A DNA stretch of 64,000 nt from the NCBI GenBank assembly GCA_034638255.1, contig JAWPGT010000024.1, positions 62,001 to 126,000 of the forward strand, read 5' to 3'. Under the pieces are notes generated by a model. It was not told where the DNA came from, did not search any database, and saw only the letters and a program-made list of their open reading frames with translations. Made by a program: the position numbers and the translations under genes. Positions 1 to 13,683 of this stretch are shown here, piece by piece. Within the stretch, counting starts at the first letter, position 1, and every line of letters begins with the position of its first letter. Source of the DNA: Coprinus comatus (lineage: Eukaryota > Basidiomycota > Agaricomycetes > Agaricales > Agaricaceae).

Positions 1-1954
1 TTGTATACGGAATGGGCCTTTGCAACTGGCGGTCTTCACGTCGTTCCTCAATCAGCGAAAAATGCTTGGATGGCGTTGATCATTGTGAGTGATCCTGCCG
101 TCCTTACGGTGCTACCTGATACCAAAATAAACACATCATCGTGGTTTGATGTAGATCTTTTGGGTATTGTACATTACTGGAATGGCTTTACTGCCTCGAC
201 AATTCGGTCAAGAGAAAAAAGTGAGGGAGAAAAGGAATACACGAGTGGTAGAATAGAACCTGTCTTCGAGATTTGGGTTGCATAAATTGATATGCTAAAG
301 GAGACTTGGAAGTATGTTTAATAGTTTATGTGCTGGTAGACTAGACGGACATTCTCAAGTAACTTCGTATACGCCGCTATGTAATAGAGATCCCATTCAA
401 TATGGTGTTTTACAAGACATCGGAGTCTTTTCCTGGTGGAGAATGTAATATGAGAAATATGGAAGATTTGACTTGGGGGCCAACAATGAGATAAGTAACA
501 TTCCTGGGGATCTCGGGGGTGTTGAGAAACCGAGTTATACATCTACAATGTTACACGCAGGCTCAGGAAGGAGTAGGATTCAAATGCCTTGTGTTATCCA
601 TACCAAGTCCGAGCCAGTCACCACCGTTTACCGGTAGCTTCATTCAGACGTTTGCCATTCGAGTTAAAGCTTATTCTTCACTAGGTACCAACTTAACGTC
701 ATACACGAAACTGGAAGCTTTAATTCTTGTCCTTCGAGACACCTGCAGGTTCATATGCATATGTTACATTCCAACTATATGAAACGTTATTTTCCCGGGT
801 TTTTCTCCGACTGGATTACTACATTCTTCTTTTCGGGGTTGACCTGACTACGAGATTCATTTTAGCTCAGGCATGACTCCGTTGATGATTAGGCATGCGA
901 GCTCCCTACGACTCACGGGTCCTAAAAACCTGATAAGTCGAGTGCAAGCCGAAAAGTCTCCCATGCCAAGTGTGGGCTCCCTATTCTGATTATCTGTAAC
1001 ACTCCACAACCCTAGTTGATCGCATAGGATGGTAATCCTTGAAGTTATATGTGACCTGAATTATATTATAGTGTGTCAAGATTTATCTCCCAGACTTTAG
1101 CGATAGGTAAACATTTCTCCCAAGGGTGTTGTTCTGGTAATCTTCCCAATCCACACAATGGGTCTTCAAAAGGTGATATCTCCCGAGAATTGGGGTATTT
1201 GATCTACAGATTCATACTTGAATCCGGGTATGCTACGTGCCCGTCGCACGCGTCAAATGCCAGACCATGAGTCAGGTCTGACTCATACCATTTCTTCAAA
1301 TGAGGACTTGACCCAATTAAATACTATGTTCTGGAGCATAAGGGCGGTGCCCAAGAGAGTCCAACCGTGTCATTCTGTCTATATTCCGAAAATCATCCAA
1401 CCTCGGTAAATTCTGCTACAAGTGACAGGACGACGAAATTAATGATAACATTGAATTCTCATATCCCTTCTCGGTCGCCACTGTAACACTGACCAGAATT
1501 GTTTTGAAGCGAAAGACAATATAGGTTGTTTTAAATGCAGTAGGACAGTATGATACACATGTACCATCTTGCCCAACTCTGCTTATGTATAAATATGTAA
1601 CAGACAGTGATAATGATACAGCGGTTAGGAACTTTAGCTACAGCATAAATGCACCCTTCTACTAGTAGGGTTAGCATGAGACTTGTGTGAAACTAAATAT
1701 CAAAGAAAGAAAGATAGAGAAGACAAAGGATGAAAAGACGATTTACTCTAAAGGGCATGCGAGGCTCGGGAACTTTGCTACAGGAAACGTTTGCCAGAGG
1801 AGACCGGCAGAAATACTATGGCTACAAAACATTCGCAAGAAAATGAAAGGCAGAAAGTTCTGTGGCAGTGTCAATTGACAAGGCAAGACGTAGACTAAAG
1901 GATGATGCATAATGGCCCAGGAGATAGCCGGTGTCTTTAGGAGTCTGGGCTAAT
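1..1954. other. gene-poor stretch, nothing recognised
   Basis: I see only short open frames here (the longest about 94 codons), with no recognisable family, no intron structure supporting a gene, and no repeat. The frames at 1-285 and 519-782 have no recognisable domain. Confidence 0.5.
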
Positions 1955-2952
1955 TTAGTGGAATCGTCCGGGATTTTGTTGATTATTGAAAGTCCCCCCT
2001 CCGGTATACGCCAGGTCTCCGGTCCACTGGTGACTTCCAGATGCAGCAGAACTTGAGGGCGAACTGGTTCCTGAACCATATCTCATCATGTACTGATAAT
2101 ATTCCTGCCTCTGAGAAATATCTCCACCAACAGGGGCATTTGGGTCGGAAAGATGAGGGGAAGCAGATTGACTGTGACTATGGTAGGATGGAGGGTTCAT
2201 TCCTTGGGAATAGGGATGTTGTGTTTGCGGGTACATTTGTGGAAGGCTCGGGATAGCTGGCGCAAGAGGAATCACTATAGAATTCAACCCCAGGAAATCA
2301 GGGAACGGCCTGTCGATGAATAATGCTCCAACCAAGATCGAGCTGGAGTTTTGTGCCGGGTAAATGATCATTCCTGCTCCGAGAATAGCTGGAGATCCCC
2401 ATGGAGCAATTGCCACCTTCGAGGACCATAACCCGAATCAGAAGTGATGCGGATTCACATAACCATGGGCCTTACCGTTTCATTTTCGTACAAAACTCTG
2501 GATAAATTCCGGAATTTCAATTCGTTGGCAGAACTCTGCCCACTTTCGCGAATAAAACGATCAGGAGCGAAGGTGCACATCGGTACAGCATACTGCTGAA
2601 CATAAGTGATGACATCGCGCAAGTTCCCAGTACGTTCATACAAGACGCGGGCAATAAAATGGTCAGGCCACTGAGGAGCTCTACTGTGCCGCGTCAAGTT
2701 AACACCAATAATACACGTTGAATGTACATAAGAGTTTAATTACCTATCTCCATCAACTTCTATGGCAGTGACCTCTATTTCTTGACTACCAGCTCGGTCG
2801 GATGGTCGGATGCCACTGACAACTAGGCTGCCTCGCCAAGTGACCACAGGGAGATGTTGGGTAGGTGCAGCCTGCGCGGCAGTGGGAGGAAGAAGAGAGT
2901 GGGAAGTGGGAATGCGGAAAACCATTGTGATGATGATATCGGATAAATCCAA
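1955..2952 (-). CDS. small protein with possible Mediator-25/PTOV-like region
   Basis: Three exons join in phase (about 2952-2744, 2683-2476 and 2416-1955), giving about 292 residues. Donor and acceptor sites are canonical: gtaatt...cag and gtaagg...aag. The N-terminal third contains VVTWRGSLVVSG followed by an acidic strand. The middle contains PQWPDHFIARVLYERTG and a YVQQYAVPMCTF segment. Next comes APWGSPAILGAGMIIYP with LVGALFIDRPFPDFLG. The last 90 residues are Ser/Gln/Pro-rich and disordered. The order (W-G-L strand, WP helix, cysteine strand, late LVGA.F segment) recalls the PTOV/activator-binding region of Mediator subunit 25. That is my inference, not a database match. No von Willebrand domain precedes it, so this would be a detached or shortened version. 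The start at 2952 is the first ATG in frame; an upstream exon is possible. Confidence 0.5.
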
Positions 2953-5399
2953 ACTGCTTGCCTTTAACTATTCCTCTGGTGAATTTTCGTGCAACATGCA
3001 GGGTTAAAATGAATTCTTTACCGACAGAAGTCAAAGTAATACGATCGTCCCCTGGTAGCGTGTGGCGATATGGCGACGTTCATCACTAAGGTTCTCGCTC
3101 AAGTTCTCTCCGATTGAACCTGGGATTTTCTATACGGGGACTGGATCTCTGTGAGGGTCATAGAGAGTTCATGAAGAGAGCGACGGTGACATAGAAACAG
3201 GAGAGATCTGCGATGCCTACATATCCCTAACTCAAAAAGGGACGATGAAATTTCATCACATATCCTTACCATACACATAATATTCGAAAATAGATGGGGG
3301 GAAGAGCTTGATTTAGATTGATCTACCATGCCTAGCACCGACGAGTGTAAATGCTCGATAAAGAATATTCCATATTGTATACAGAAGGTCGGCCAGATGT
3401 GATTCAAGAGTATTTGACGCCTTTTCTTGTGCAATGAGGTTCAGTACTGCCAGCTCAGCACTGGGTATTCGTCCCAAACTGATTGGCTAATACATCACGT
3501 GGATTGTTCGTATGAGGGAGCTGAGTTACACTCTTGGACCAAAACATAAAACCCAAAAGGAAGGTTCTAAGGAATCTAACATATAAAGATATCATCTCCC
3601 GTTTTCATGAACTTCACAAGCGTGGGTACATAGACGGACATGGGTAGCAACAGTCTCGTCCACGTGCAACTTGTTTATGGCCGGCATGACCGTTTGGATT
3701 CGCACAATGCTTGAGCGGACAATACCACGTTTTTGTCGCCACGTGGGGCCGAGGGCACCTTGACAACATACATGTAATAGCATGTATAATGGGCTTCCGC
3801 GGTCCGCAATTCTTGGCATTCCGGGTAATTACTGATGCTGGACACTTGAATTGTCAAGACAATCATCAACAATTTTTCACTCTAGACTGTCTGGTTTTCT
3901 TCCTTTACCTTCCCTTAGAAGCTATTTAGGATGGCAGTAACCGAGTTCTACCAACCGTAGTTAAAATGACTAGCAACGTACCCAAAACTCCGCCTTGCTC
4001 CGATAAGTTGTCTACGGTTAATTTCTTTCAATATATATCACAACTGACCAACGTAGAAAAAGTTACACGACGGTGGCGGAATGTTCTGTCTTCAAACAGC
4101 TTGGCTTGGTTCACGATAACTAAGATCGGGGACGAGTGGGGACCTGGACAACGACTTGGGTCAGATGACAGTGAATGATCATGAAAGGACTCAAGAATCC
4201 AACCTTTGGTCTAACATCGTGAGATGTATTTCCCTGAGAGGCCTAGCAGTCCCCGACGATATTGATGGATCGAATATACCCCTCTCGCTAACATTCTGGC
4301 CGTACCAATGTTTCAGAATGTACATTATTCGTTTTCTATAGGACACAATGGTCTCTTTCAGTCAACTAATTCAAGAGTGGAAATTCTCGACTCCGCCCTA
4401 TCGTCGATCCTGACAGGTGACCGCTACATGCTACATAGCCACTCGAGGTGAGAGTGCCACAATCTGTCATATGGTATTACTTACATTCTGTTGCCATCAG
4501 CAACTCAACAATTACGATTTCCATACATAGCTCAGATCTTTGAGGTACCCTGCGATGAATCACAAATTCTAGTGCCTGAAATTATCATTATCATTAGCTT
4601 TGTGTGAAAAAAAAATCACTGTTGTCACGCTCTAGTTTTCGTTGCGTCATCATCACTATTCAAGTAGTAAAAGTATGAGTTTGTGACCATGATATCAGTA
4701 CTACCAAATCTTATTCACCTCTGCTAAGGACCACCTCTCCAAGATGAATACACACATATCCTTTTCGCCTACACTACACCACAACGAATAATCATAATTC
4801 CCGAAGAGTTCCCAGAATTCCCAGCGCTTTCAGCTACAAGGTAACACGCTCATCATAACCTGGTTGTTCTACTCCTTAACATCATTTTTAATCATTTTTA
4901 ATTCTCTTGGTTCGAGGCGTTCATAACCTCGTGTTTCGTATTTCGTTCCTGGAGAGGGATATCTTGTGATCCTTCCCGGAGTAGACACTTCCCTGAGTGT
5001 GGTGCATCCTAATCTTGCCCCAATCCAATAAACCCTCGTCCTGTTTCATCAAAACAATTACAATTATGACTCTCCCAGACTCCTGCCAGTTGCCACATCG
5101 GTAAAAACCTAGGACCGATTTTTACATCATTCGGTATCTTCCTACTAGGAGTTCGCCCGATTTGTTCCAACCTGTGCCTCTATTTGGTTACATATCACCC
5201 CTCAAACTTGACTGAACTGCGGCTCTAAACGGCACACCAAAAGTTTTCAGAAGAATGAGAGTATACTAGTGACTACAGATGATATGGCAATAAGTTATAC
5301 GTAATAAAACAATATTCCCATTGAGTTGGGGGGCATATACTAAAAAAAGACAAGAATAGGGTCTTTTGCGTTGCTTTTTCTGTAGTTCAATCTCTCTAC
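2953..5399. other. intergenic, no gene recognised
   Basis: This holds short frames on both strands (for example 3099-3434 minus and 3966-4341 plus) without recognisable domains or consistent splice structure. I see no terminal repeats or RNA gene. Confidence 0.45.
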
Positions 5400-7132
5400 A
5401 AAGTTCTAGCAACAATGTCTTTGCTTTCCCCAGTATTGCCATACAAGTACAGACGCTATTGTCTTTGAGTGTGACTTCAATCTGACCTGAAGTGTCAACG
5501 AATTTCTGGCAGATATTACGGGTGAAATGTCTTGTTCCCCATCACAATAATCCTTTTACAAATACAGGTACCTGTTTCTCGAGTTCCCCGTATGTATTGC
5601 GAAGGTCTTGAACCACCCGGAAAGCGTCAAACAAGTCTAAACCAGAGATGAAAGGTTTGTACCACTTCCACTATTCAAGGTTATCCTCCCATTTAGATGG
5701 ACAATCTGCACGGATAATTAATAAACGAAGAACACTTCCGTTAATAGGAAACGGCGAATAACTCTTTTTGCGTCGTGTCGATTGAGTCTAAAAAGGTCAA
5801 TGGCTTTGGTATATGGTACTATGTCGGGAGCCCCTAACGTTTGATTATTTTCCTTCGTCGGCTTTCTGAGTCCACCATTCCTCCGTTGTATGGTAGCATC
5901 TGAACGACACCCATGCTATCACCACGACCACCAGCCGTACGAGCCCAAACACACCATCCACGACGGATGTCCGGGAGGTATTGTTTCATATCACTTTGAT
6001 ATTATGTTTGAGTACCTTCCTTCACTTCATTCTCTTTATCTAAATCGCCAAGCCTTTTGAAAATATCTTGTTGCTTTTGATTTCTCCGTGAAGGGTTGCA
6101 TTTGGCCAGGCATCCTGTAAAATCGGCACGGGCCCTACTAACTGATTGTCCAACCATTTCTTTACTTTCCATACCCTATATCCAACAGAAAACACGTTCT
6201 GTCTATGGTCACAGAACAACTCAGACCGATAGTCTGGTAATATTTTCCATCCACAAAGAATTGAAGGCTGTCGTTGACTTTACCATTCTTACCCTGTCCA
6301 TTACGAGGGGATCAACGTTGAATAGTATTATCAAAACCTAAATCCACGTTATTCACTGTCATTCCTGAACTCAGTATGGACGAAACATGCCATAAGACAC
6401 CTGGATGCCCGCAAAAGCCCGTCAACTTGTTGGAATACGGAATATAAATGAAGTGACTGTACCTTGTTACAATCAAATGGATCGGAGTCGCAAATGTGAC
6501 AACGGTTGAAGTGCCAGAAACGGCAACGAGTTCCTTCGATGATAGTTAAATTATTGATAAAGTGACGCTCAATATTTTCTGAATGTACGAGGTGCAGTTT
6601 CCCAGATATCACATTCGTTCTGAAACAAAGCACACGTATTAGAAGAAACTCACTTTCCGAAAAGTTGAATGTGAATATTCAACTGATAGATCGATATATA
6701 ATTCATCTTTGATTGGTAGCACTGAATTGTTCTTGTTATTTCTGGCTCTTTTCGTAAATTTGTGAGGCTGCATGCTTGTAGTCATGTCGAATGCCGTTTG
6801 ATTTTGAGCTTGGCAGAGATTTCAGCTCATGTATTTGGGTAGTTTCTCTCTTCTTTTTTTAGCCTCACTTGCTACCGAATGTATGCCATTCGCGACTTCA
6901 TCGTAAGCTTTCAACTGGACATCGCTAGGTCTCCGCTTTGTTTCCTGACTAAGACACTTCCAACCTTATTTTTAATTGCAAGAGTTTCAGATAACGGAGG
7001 CATTTGTGCGCAAGGTGACGAGTCAGTGAATATGGTTGTGGTAATTAGAAAGTGGCGGATGAAGCTACTATATGTCAAATAGCGTATGTGGCTGTGTTGC
7101 ACGTGCGTGGAGACTCCATATGAAATAATCAT
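5400..7132 (-). pseudogene. decayed FunK1-type (fungal-type) protein kinase, copy 1
   Basis: This copy aligns by eye, at base level, with the plus-strand copy at 38.1-39.9 kb, in the opposite orientation. Shared blocks include RHFLI...IFTD near the 5' end, the LKA.DE.AN segment near 6880, and CRFWHFNRCHICDSDPFD (around 6500). That block and the layout are typical of the N-terminal part of FunK1 kinases, an expanded Agaricomycete family. Roughly 230 bases present in copy 2 are missing here between the PPLS-encoding region and the LAI segment. The conserved block is disrupted by frameshifts, and a TAA at 6002-6004 replaces a Gln codon kept in copy 2. The catalytic half is not readable. The downstream boundary near 5400 is a guess. 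I infer a non-functional remnant. Confidence 0.65.
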
Positions 7133-7714
7133 CTTCCAAGCAGCGAGTCTGTGCGAGCAAAGTGGGATTTTGTTGTAGAAAATTTTCCAGGTGCTTTGCG
7201 GGCGGAATGCATGCGGCCTCTAGTCTCAGTAAGCATATTCCAAAATTAGCTGTGAATTATCATTCATGTGGCTTTGAATTCAAAAAAAAAAAAGCAGTTG
7301 CCACTAACACTGTGTACTTGTAAGTACGTTATTTAAATTCTACATAGCCAATAATTCCGTTGCCCCTAGGGTTTTTCCCCCTCAACGGTGGGCCTGGGAA
7401 TGGGTCCGGTCTTCTGGTACAAAATATGTACCTCATTTTTACTCGGCGGAGAGACCTGAAATGAGCGTTTTTTGGTTCACCGTTCTCAATATAATGGAGT
7501 TATTTATCATAACTGGAGTCCGAACATCCCTGACCGAGTCTTTTCTGAGAGCTTCAGGGTCTGGAGTATGTCGAGACTCGACATTCTTAACTTGGTGTGA
7601 ACGAGGGTGATATGACGTTTATATGTTAATAACAATTTTTTTCTCCCCTTTCAAACTACAATATTAACACTACAACATCTGTGAGGATTTTTAACAATAC
7701 TACGTCATCAATAT

Positions 7715-10499
7715 CAACCTCCAACCCGAGTACCGTTGCGGTCAGTGCACTGCCACCATACACTACACTCGGGAAATAAACCCGAAGGTTCATCGCCAGC
7801 ATCTTTGAGGAGTAAGGCAATAACACCATGAGGAGGTACGTTATGAGCGGTGAAATTTCTAACTGCGGTTCCATTATCACTATGTGCCCAAAGATCCTAA
7901 TTCAATTTATAAAAAAGAAGTTAGGACATTTAGGCCAAGGAGAAAGAAGAACATAAAACAAACGTACCCGAACGCTATATTGATGACCCGCTCTAATCCA
8001 GGGAGATTCCGTCAAGTTAAACGATAAATCCGCAGGTTCGTTCAAAGTATTCAACTGCCGAGAAACAGAGGGTTAGTAATACATCAATCAAAATTAAATT
8101 CTCGAGCAAATGTTTGCGTTTCAAATAAAAACTTACCAACATGAAAACTGTACCATCCCTAGTTGGCCCACTCCAATATTGAGCGGGGTGGGTACGGTTG
8201 CTAGTGAAATCAGGCTGAAACACGGTGGTTAGTCAATAATCTATTAACGAAAAATTTGGGCTATGGCATTAAGCTTTAACCGGTCACACTAAAGAACCTC
8301 ACATTAATACCCCATCTAAACGGTGAAACACTTTTTCCAAATTCTGGGTCTTGATTAATTCTGATGATCTCTTCGTTCTTGAGGATACCGAGTATCTCAG
8401 GAGTTATAGAACTAAGCTAGAGATATGGAAATTAAGAAGAAAAAACAGTGAAGATTAGTACCGCATTTAAATTTAATGTGGAAGTATCATGTCAAAACTT
8501 ACGTCTGTTCCAATCTACAATACATTGTCATTTTCAATATCCGTTGTTGCTCGGCGGAAGGAAAAAGAACATACTAGTAAAGGCGATTTCATCAAAGCCC
8601 AAGCAGTGAAATGTGACTTCGATTCTTCATACGTCAAGTTACCGTTCCCACTAGGAGTGTACAAATATCAATATTAGTATCCTAGTTGCTTAATAGTGGG
8701 CGCTAATTAATGTGAAAAAATTTGACTGACAGTTGCAACTAGATTTGAAAGTGTGAGATGATATTCAAATAATCCACTCTAACTGTAACTATTAAGCTAC
8801 TCACCATGTCAAGATCATTCCTTCCGTAAAAGTCGGTAGCTTGAGTTAGGAAAGAATTGCTACAAAAAGAAGAGAAGCCTTAAAGCCTTAGTAACGGGAT
8901 TTGGTAATAACATAGTTCCACCATTAAAAGAAAGTAAAAGAACACTGACAAATTAATGATAAATGCGAGCGAATCCCATTGAGGGGCGATATCTCCTGTT
9001 GTCTAAAGGTTTACGAAGAATCAGAATCGAGAAATCGATTAATTACACAGTGATGGTCGACAACGCAACGCAACAAACGATGGGAGAAAAAAATTCAAAT
9101 TAACTTACCCTCCAACTTTGACCTAGTTCAGCGCCCCAACTACCAGTAATTAAGCAAAAGTTAATGAGTCCTCGGAAAACTGCGACAGGGGGGCTAGATA
9201 GTTTAGTGACTTACAGCCAAACTTGACTCTATTAAAAAAATTAATAGTGATGAGAAACTCGAGAAGTTAATTAATAATGAGACCCCTTTTGACGTACCCA
9301 TCCCCATTCACATAACGAAAATACCATAGGGGGTTTACGAGTTTCTTTTGTTACTTGTTTGATGGCATCTGCCATACGTTGATACCTCCCGATAATTCCG
9401 GTTCTAGTAATACTGTCATAAGGTACTAATGAAAACGACAACCATTTAGTGTAGTATTTTTTCTTCTTTTTTTTTTGTTCAAGCCTAGGTTGAAGAAAAC
9501 GGTGACTTACTAGCACAATTGTCATATTTCAAGTAATCAAAACCCCAATCTTGAAATGTACGTATGTCACGAAGCTCGTTACTGTATGATCCTGGGTAAC
9601 CACCACAAGTAAACCATCCTGAATCACTGTACTATATACAATGAATGGTGTTAGGTATTAAGGTAGTATAATATGCTATCGTTTGGATGGAAAAAAAACT
9701 CACAATTCCAGTTTTACTAGTGTAAGAGAGGGAGAAGTTGATTACTCGTCAGCTCTCATACGTTTAATCTTCCTTCAGATTTGAAGAAAGAACTTACAAT
9801 CCAAGTTCATGTATTTGTTGATTTAATTTCTTCATACCACTTTTAAATCTGATTTTATCTAACACACGAAAATAATAAGGAGAAAACAGAATAATGAGAG
9901 CCTAAAAGCGTAACATACCTTCAATAATATCGCCTTTCACAGTCCTATTCTTCTCCGAGTAACAATCATCGATGTTGACATAATTGTATCCTACATCCTA
10001 CAATCAAAAACCAAAAACCAAAATAATTATAAACTACTGCGTTTCATTTATAGTAACAAAACACCTGACGTACCTGAAGTCCAAGAGATTTCATCCTCTG
10101 AGCTATATCCAGAACAAGATTTTCATCTATATTGCACTGCAATAACAAAGAGAGGAATCAGTTAATACTCATACTTTTTTGTTTGAGGAGATAAATGCTA
10201 TAATAATTGGACAACATCAACAACTCACCTGGTATGCATTCCAAGCTACATAAAAGACATATTATCAGATATAAAATAAACACTATCCTTCTCTTAATAC
10301 TTACTATTATATCCAAGAACTGTGTAGAGAGGAATTTTTTTTGTGGTTAAAATACAATTAACCTCAATACAAAAAACAAAAGAAAAAACTCACCCGGAAG
10401 TCTCGCAACTCCACTATCCAAAGCATATACCAAATTTCCACAACTCAAAAGAGTCAAAGCCGTACCACCAACCGTCGTCCATATCAAAGAAGAAATCAT
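7715..10499 (-). CDS. secreted alpha-galactosidase, GH27 family, copy A
   Basis: This encodes a glycoside hydrolase family 27 alpha-galactosidase, which releases terminal alpha-linked galactose from galactomannans and raffinose-type sugars outside the cell. The start at 10499 opens a hydrophobic signal peptide ending near [12 protein letters not shown] dozen or so short exons follow, encoding [37 protein letters not shown] and, near 9530, FDYLKYDNC, whose Asp is the family nucleophile. [10 protein letters not shown] (near 8830) carries the likely acid/base Asp. THPAQYWSG and AHSDNGTAV mark the C-terminal beta domain. The frame ends NGTRVGG-stop at 7715. I found no break in the exons I checked, so it is probably functional. 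Its closest relative here is copy B at 13684-16208, in the opposite orientation with sos7 between them. Exon borders are approximate. Confidence 0.85.
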
Positions 10500-11182
10500 A
10501 ACCTAGAGATAGTAGATATCAAGAGATGACTATTCCCTTCAAAAAATGGAATCTACCTTTCCTATATATGTCATGTCCCGTAAACATCGTTTAATCCCCA
10601 CCAACTAACTTCTCTTTAGCGGGCCGCCATTATTCATTGAGTATATACCCATATTTGAGTTTTAGGAACCCAGCACATCAAGATTTCAATAGTAAACGCA
10701 TGGTTAAACCATACGATCTTCCGAACATTTACCGTACCCTCAGTACTGGGCATTTCTATCGGTTTGAAGGACTTCTATCGTTTTGAAGGACACATGACAC
10801 CTACAGCCTTAACGCATCCGGGAGAACCATGTCTTCTTTGGAATTTGGATGTTGTCTCCTGAGAAATCAGTTCAGAGAAATCAGAAGGACCTCGGAGATT
10901 CCTCTTGAGTTTTTGAATCAATGCAATGTGAATTATCGTGGGCCTATAGATTAAATATTCTTCACTTCAGTTGTACAAGAAAATTTAAAATTCTTCGGAG
11001 GTCCCAGTTCTGTGTTAATAACTTCAGACAGACAAAACATAGAAAAAACCATCACCTAAAGACATTGCATAGAAGCCACCTCCCTAAAGGCATATCATTC
11101 TTCGAACTGGAACACAGAAAACCCATAAATTATGAAAAAAAAGCCTACAAGTACAAGGAATAGTCCCGTTAACTGCCGTCGA
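10500..11182. other. intergenic between GH27 copy A and sos7
   Basis: This is the upstream region of GH27 copy A and the downstream region of sos7. A short plus-strand frame (10921-11163) is Lys/His-rich with no recognisable domain; I regard it as chance. A small tandem repeat of a cta-tcg-tttgaagga type lies near 10755-10790. Confidence 0.4.
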
Positions 11183-12424
11183 TTATCCGGTTGCTCTCGC
11201 TCTTGCCAAAATAGCCGCTAGCAAACCATGTACATCATTCGTCTGTGCATACATATCTATCAGTTCATCAAAGTCAGTTTCAACTCCAGTTATATTGACT
11301 GTTGCCAACTGTCGAGTATTGGGCAAGAATATCAGAGTGATATTCAGGAGTCGGTTATGAGGGATTTTATACACCAATCTCAACTCGTTGTCTGAAACAG
11401 ATTGGTACTGTTGAAGATCTGACGTGAAACGCTGTAAGACTAGAGATGCAGTGAACCTATATAATAGTTGAAAACGTTAAGTATCAATAATGTAGTTGGC
11501 AGTATGGAAGAGAGAACGTACCAATCATATAATGGTGCTATACGAGGATCATCCTCCGTAACATTGACTTTCTTGGCGAATTTCTCCGCCTCCGCACGTT
11601 CAATACGCATATTCTCCAAATCAACATTCCCTGACGACAACTGTTCCTTCGAATCCTTCACCTTCCTACTAACATCTTCCACTTTATCACTCAACTCTTG
11701 CATTTCCACAGTTTGGTCAAGCAACTTTTGATCAGCAGCTGCAATCGTTAATCGAGGATGTGGATGAGTTTGTCGGAGTCGTGTCAAAGTTAACCGAGCA
11801 TCGATGATTTTTTGTGCAAGTGAAGTAGCTTTTTCAATAGCAGCTTTGGTTTTATCGTAATCTTCTTCGACGAGTGGTGCAAGTGTCCGAATATTATTAT
11901 GTACTTCCGAAAGTTTGGTTTTGGCTCCTTTGAGTTTTTCTTTTTTCTCAGTATTGAGAGCGGTTAGTTCTTTGATATCTTCGGGCGTAGCAATATCTGC
12001 ATCATCGATGTCGCTGACAATAGATTTGACATAACGATCCTTTGCGTTTTGTTCCAGGTATTGGTATTTGAGTTTACGTAGAAAGGACTAGATATAACCA
12101 ATATGAGCCTCTTCTCTGAGTATAGGAGAGATAATGATATTAATACAAGCGTACGTTTTGTGCAGCAAGATTTGCAGCTATAACAGCAGGGTCACGGTTT
12201 TCCGTTTCGTCAAATTCAATACCACATTCTTCAGAATCTAGTTTGTTTAGGTCGATTTGGTTTTGAACGAGTTGTAGTTTTTCGTTAGCTTGTTCGAAGC
12301 GTGTCTTTAAGGAATTTGTGGTATCGAGAATTCGTTCCTTTTCCTGTTGAAATTCAAGTGAAGGTCTGCTCATCATCGGGTCTGTTGTGTAATTATCAAT
12401 CAACGCGTCCAAACGTGAATCCAT
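11183..12424 (-). CDS. sos7: kinetochore protein Sos7-like coiled-coil protein
   Basis: Three exons (about 12424-12142, 12088-11524 and 11459-11183) encode roughly 370 residues. The opening segment contains SLEFQQEKERILDT, followed by long heptad-rich coiled coils. LKYQYLEQNAKDRYVKSI lies at the start of exon 2 and is the segment that recalls the Sos7 domain. The C-terminal end is a globular region (LRLVYKIPHNRLLNI, ARATG-stop) resembling an RWD-like fold. Sos7, the partner of KNL1/Spc105 and counterpart of yeast Kre28, acts at the outer kinetochore in chromosome attachment and checkpoint signalling. The architecture (short head, central coiled coils, small C-terminal domain) and size agree with the family; the assignment rests on recollection of that domain. 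It is oriented with GH27 copy A and divergently from copy B. No disruption seen. Confidence 0.7.
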
Positions 12425-13683
12425 GTCTTGGTCACGTGTCTCGTAATGTAGATAAGATTACCCAAAGAGATTAAACTAAGTCCGACTTCCTAAAAGTGAT
12501 GTATACATGCGTCTTAACTCACATGGAATGGAAAATAGGAAGCAGAATTACGCATCATGTGCGTAGACGAGTTGACGAACTATTTCTAGTGGCCTCCATG
12601 GCCGATAAAAGCACGTGACGTCATTGTAGTGCTTAACGCCGATGAGGCTCAGCTGCTCAGTGGTTTCAATAAAGTAAACTATAAGGTAGCTGTGGATAGA
12701 CTACCGGTGAGAGACTGCCTTAAATTATTGAACAATTACAGTGGAGCTGACTAGCATCTCGCCAGAGTGTCACCTGTTACATTGATCATCGGGTCTTCAT
12801 TGCTTTTGTAATCAGAAACGGGCGGCAGTGACATAATTGACATATTGCCGCCTCGTTCACACCACCATCCATCTACCGGGTGCCGAGGCTCCTGTTAACT
12901 TTGACTGGTTAGTTTGTTTAGAGCACTGCATATAGTCACTTATTCTCACCTGCTTTAGACTTACAAGCCTTTCTAATCCCAACTTTCTTGGGAGAAGCAG
13001 CACTGGAGCTCTGAGTGCCCTTGTCGACCAGTTTGGATTAGACCACAATAAATCCCAGGGAATGGCTCAAGTGAACTCTCCAGGCAAGAAACTCTAGCCC
13101 AATTCTTTTGCGCGTTCATTTATCAATACCCCACAGGAGTTCCAACCTCTGCAGCAGAACTGACTGGGCCTAGGGGTGAGTAATAATAATCTCTCTCTCA
13201 CGACGTCCCCATCTTAGAGCGGATCTTCATCGTAGTTGCACCTGGTTTGTCTCTCACATGACCCCCTCGGTTGGCGCTTCAATCTGATCCAACTTTCATA
13301 GCAAGTTCTTACTCCCAAAATGCTCGGAATGGACACGAAGAAGATGGTATTTGTGCTCACATGAATACGTTACATGACTTGTAAACCTTCCTTTTGTTCT
13401 AGATGTGCACTTGAACGAGACACAGGAGGACTCACGTAGGTCTATTTTAAGATTTGTGACATTCTTCGTGTTCTTAAATCTGCAAAAGCTCTTCTTGGCA
13501 ACTCAGCTGGAGCAGGCGATCAGTACACTACACATCCTGATCCTGGTGAGTATCGTCTGCCATGTGCTATTCAACATCTTCCTTGTCATTCCCTGATGTA
13601 TTATATATTCAGAATCGTCTAAGAAGCCTTGGATTCACCAAGGCTACACACTTACTCTTTCACGACTCCAAATCGTACTGGTC
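12425..13683. other. divergent intergenic region with coding-like fragments
   Basis: This separates sos7 (-) from GH27 copy B (+). Between about 12955 and 13560 the plus strand has patches that read like exons with gtgagt-type donors after them (for example ALLGNSAGAGDQYTTHPDPG near 13485 and QYPTGVPTSAAELTGPRGE near 13130). I could not connect them into one frame or place them in a family. They may be remnants of a lost gene or chance. Confidence 0.3.
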
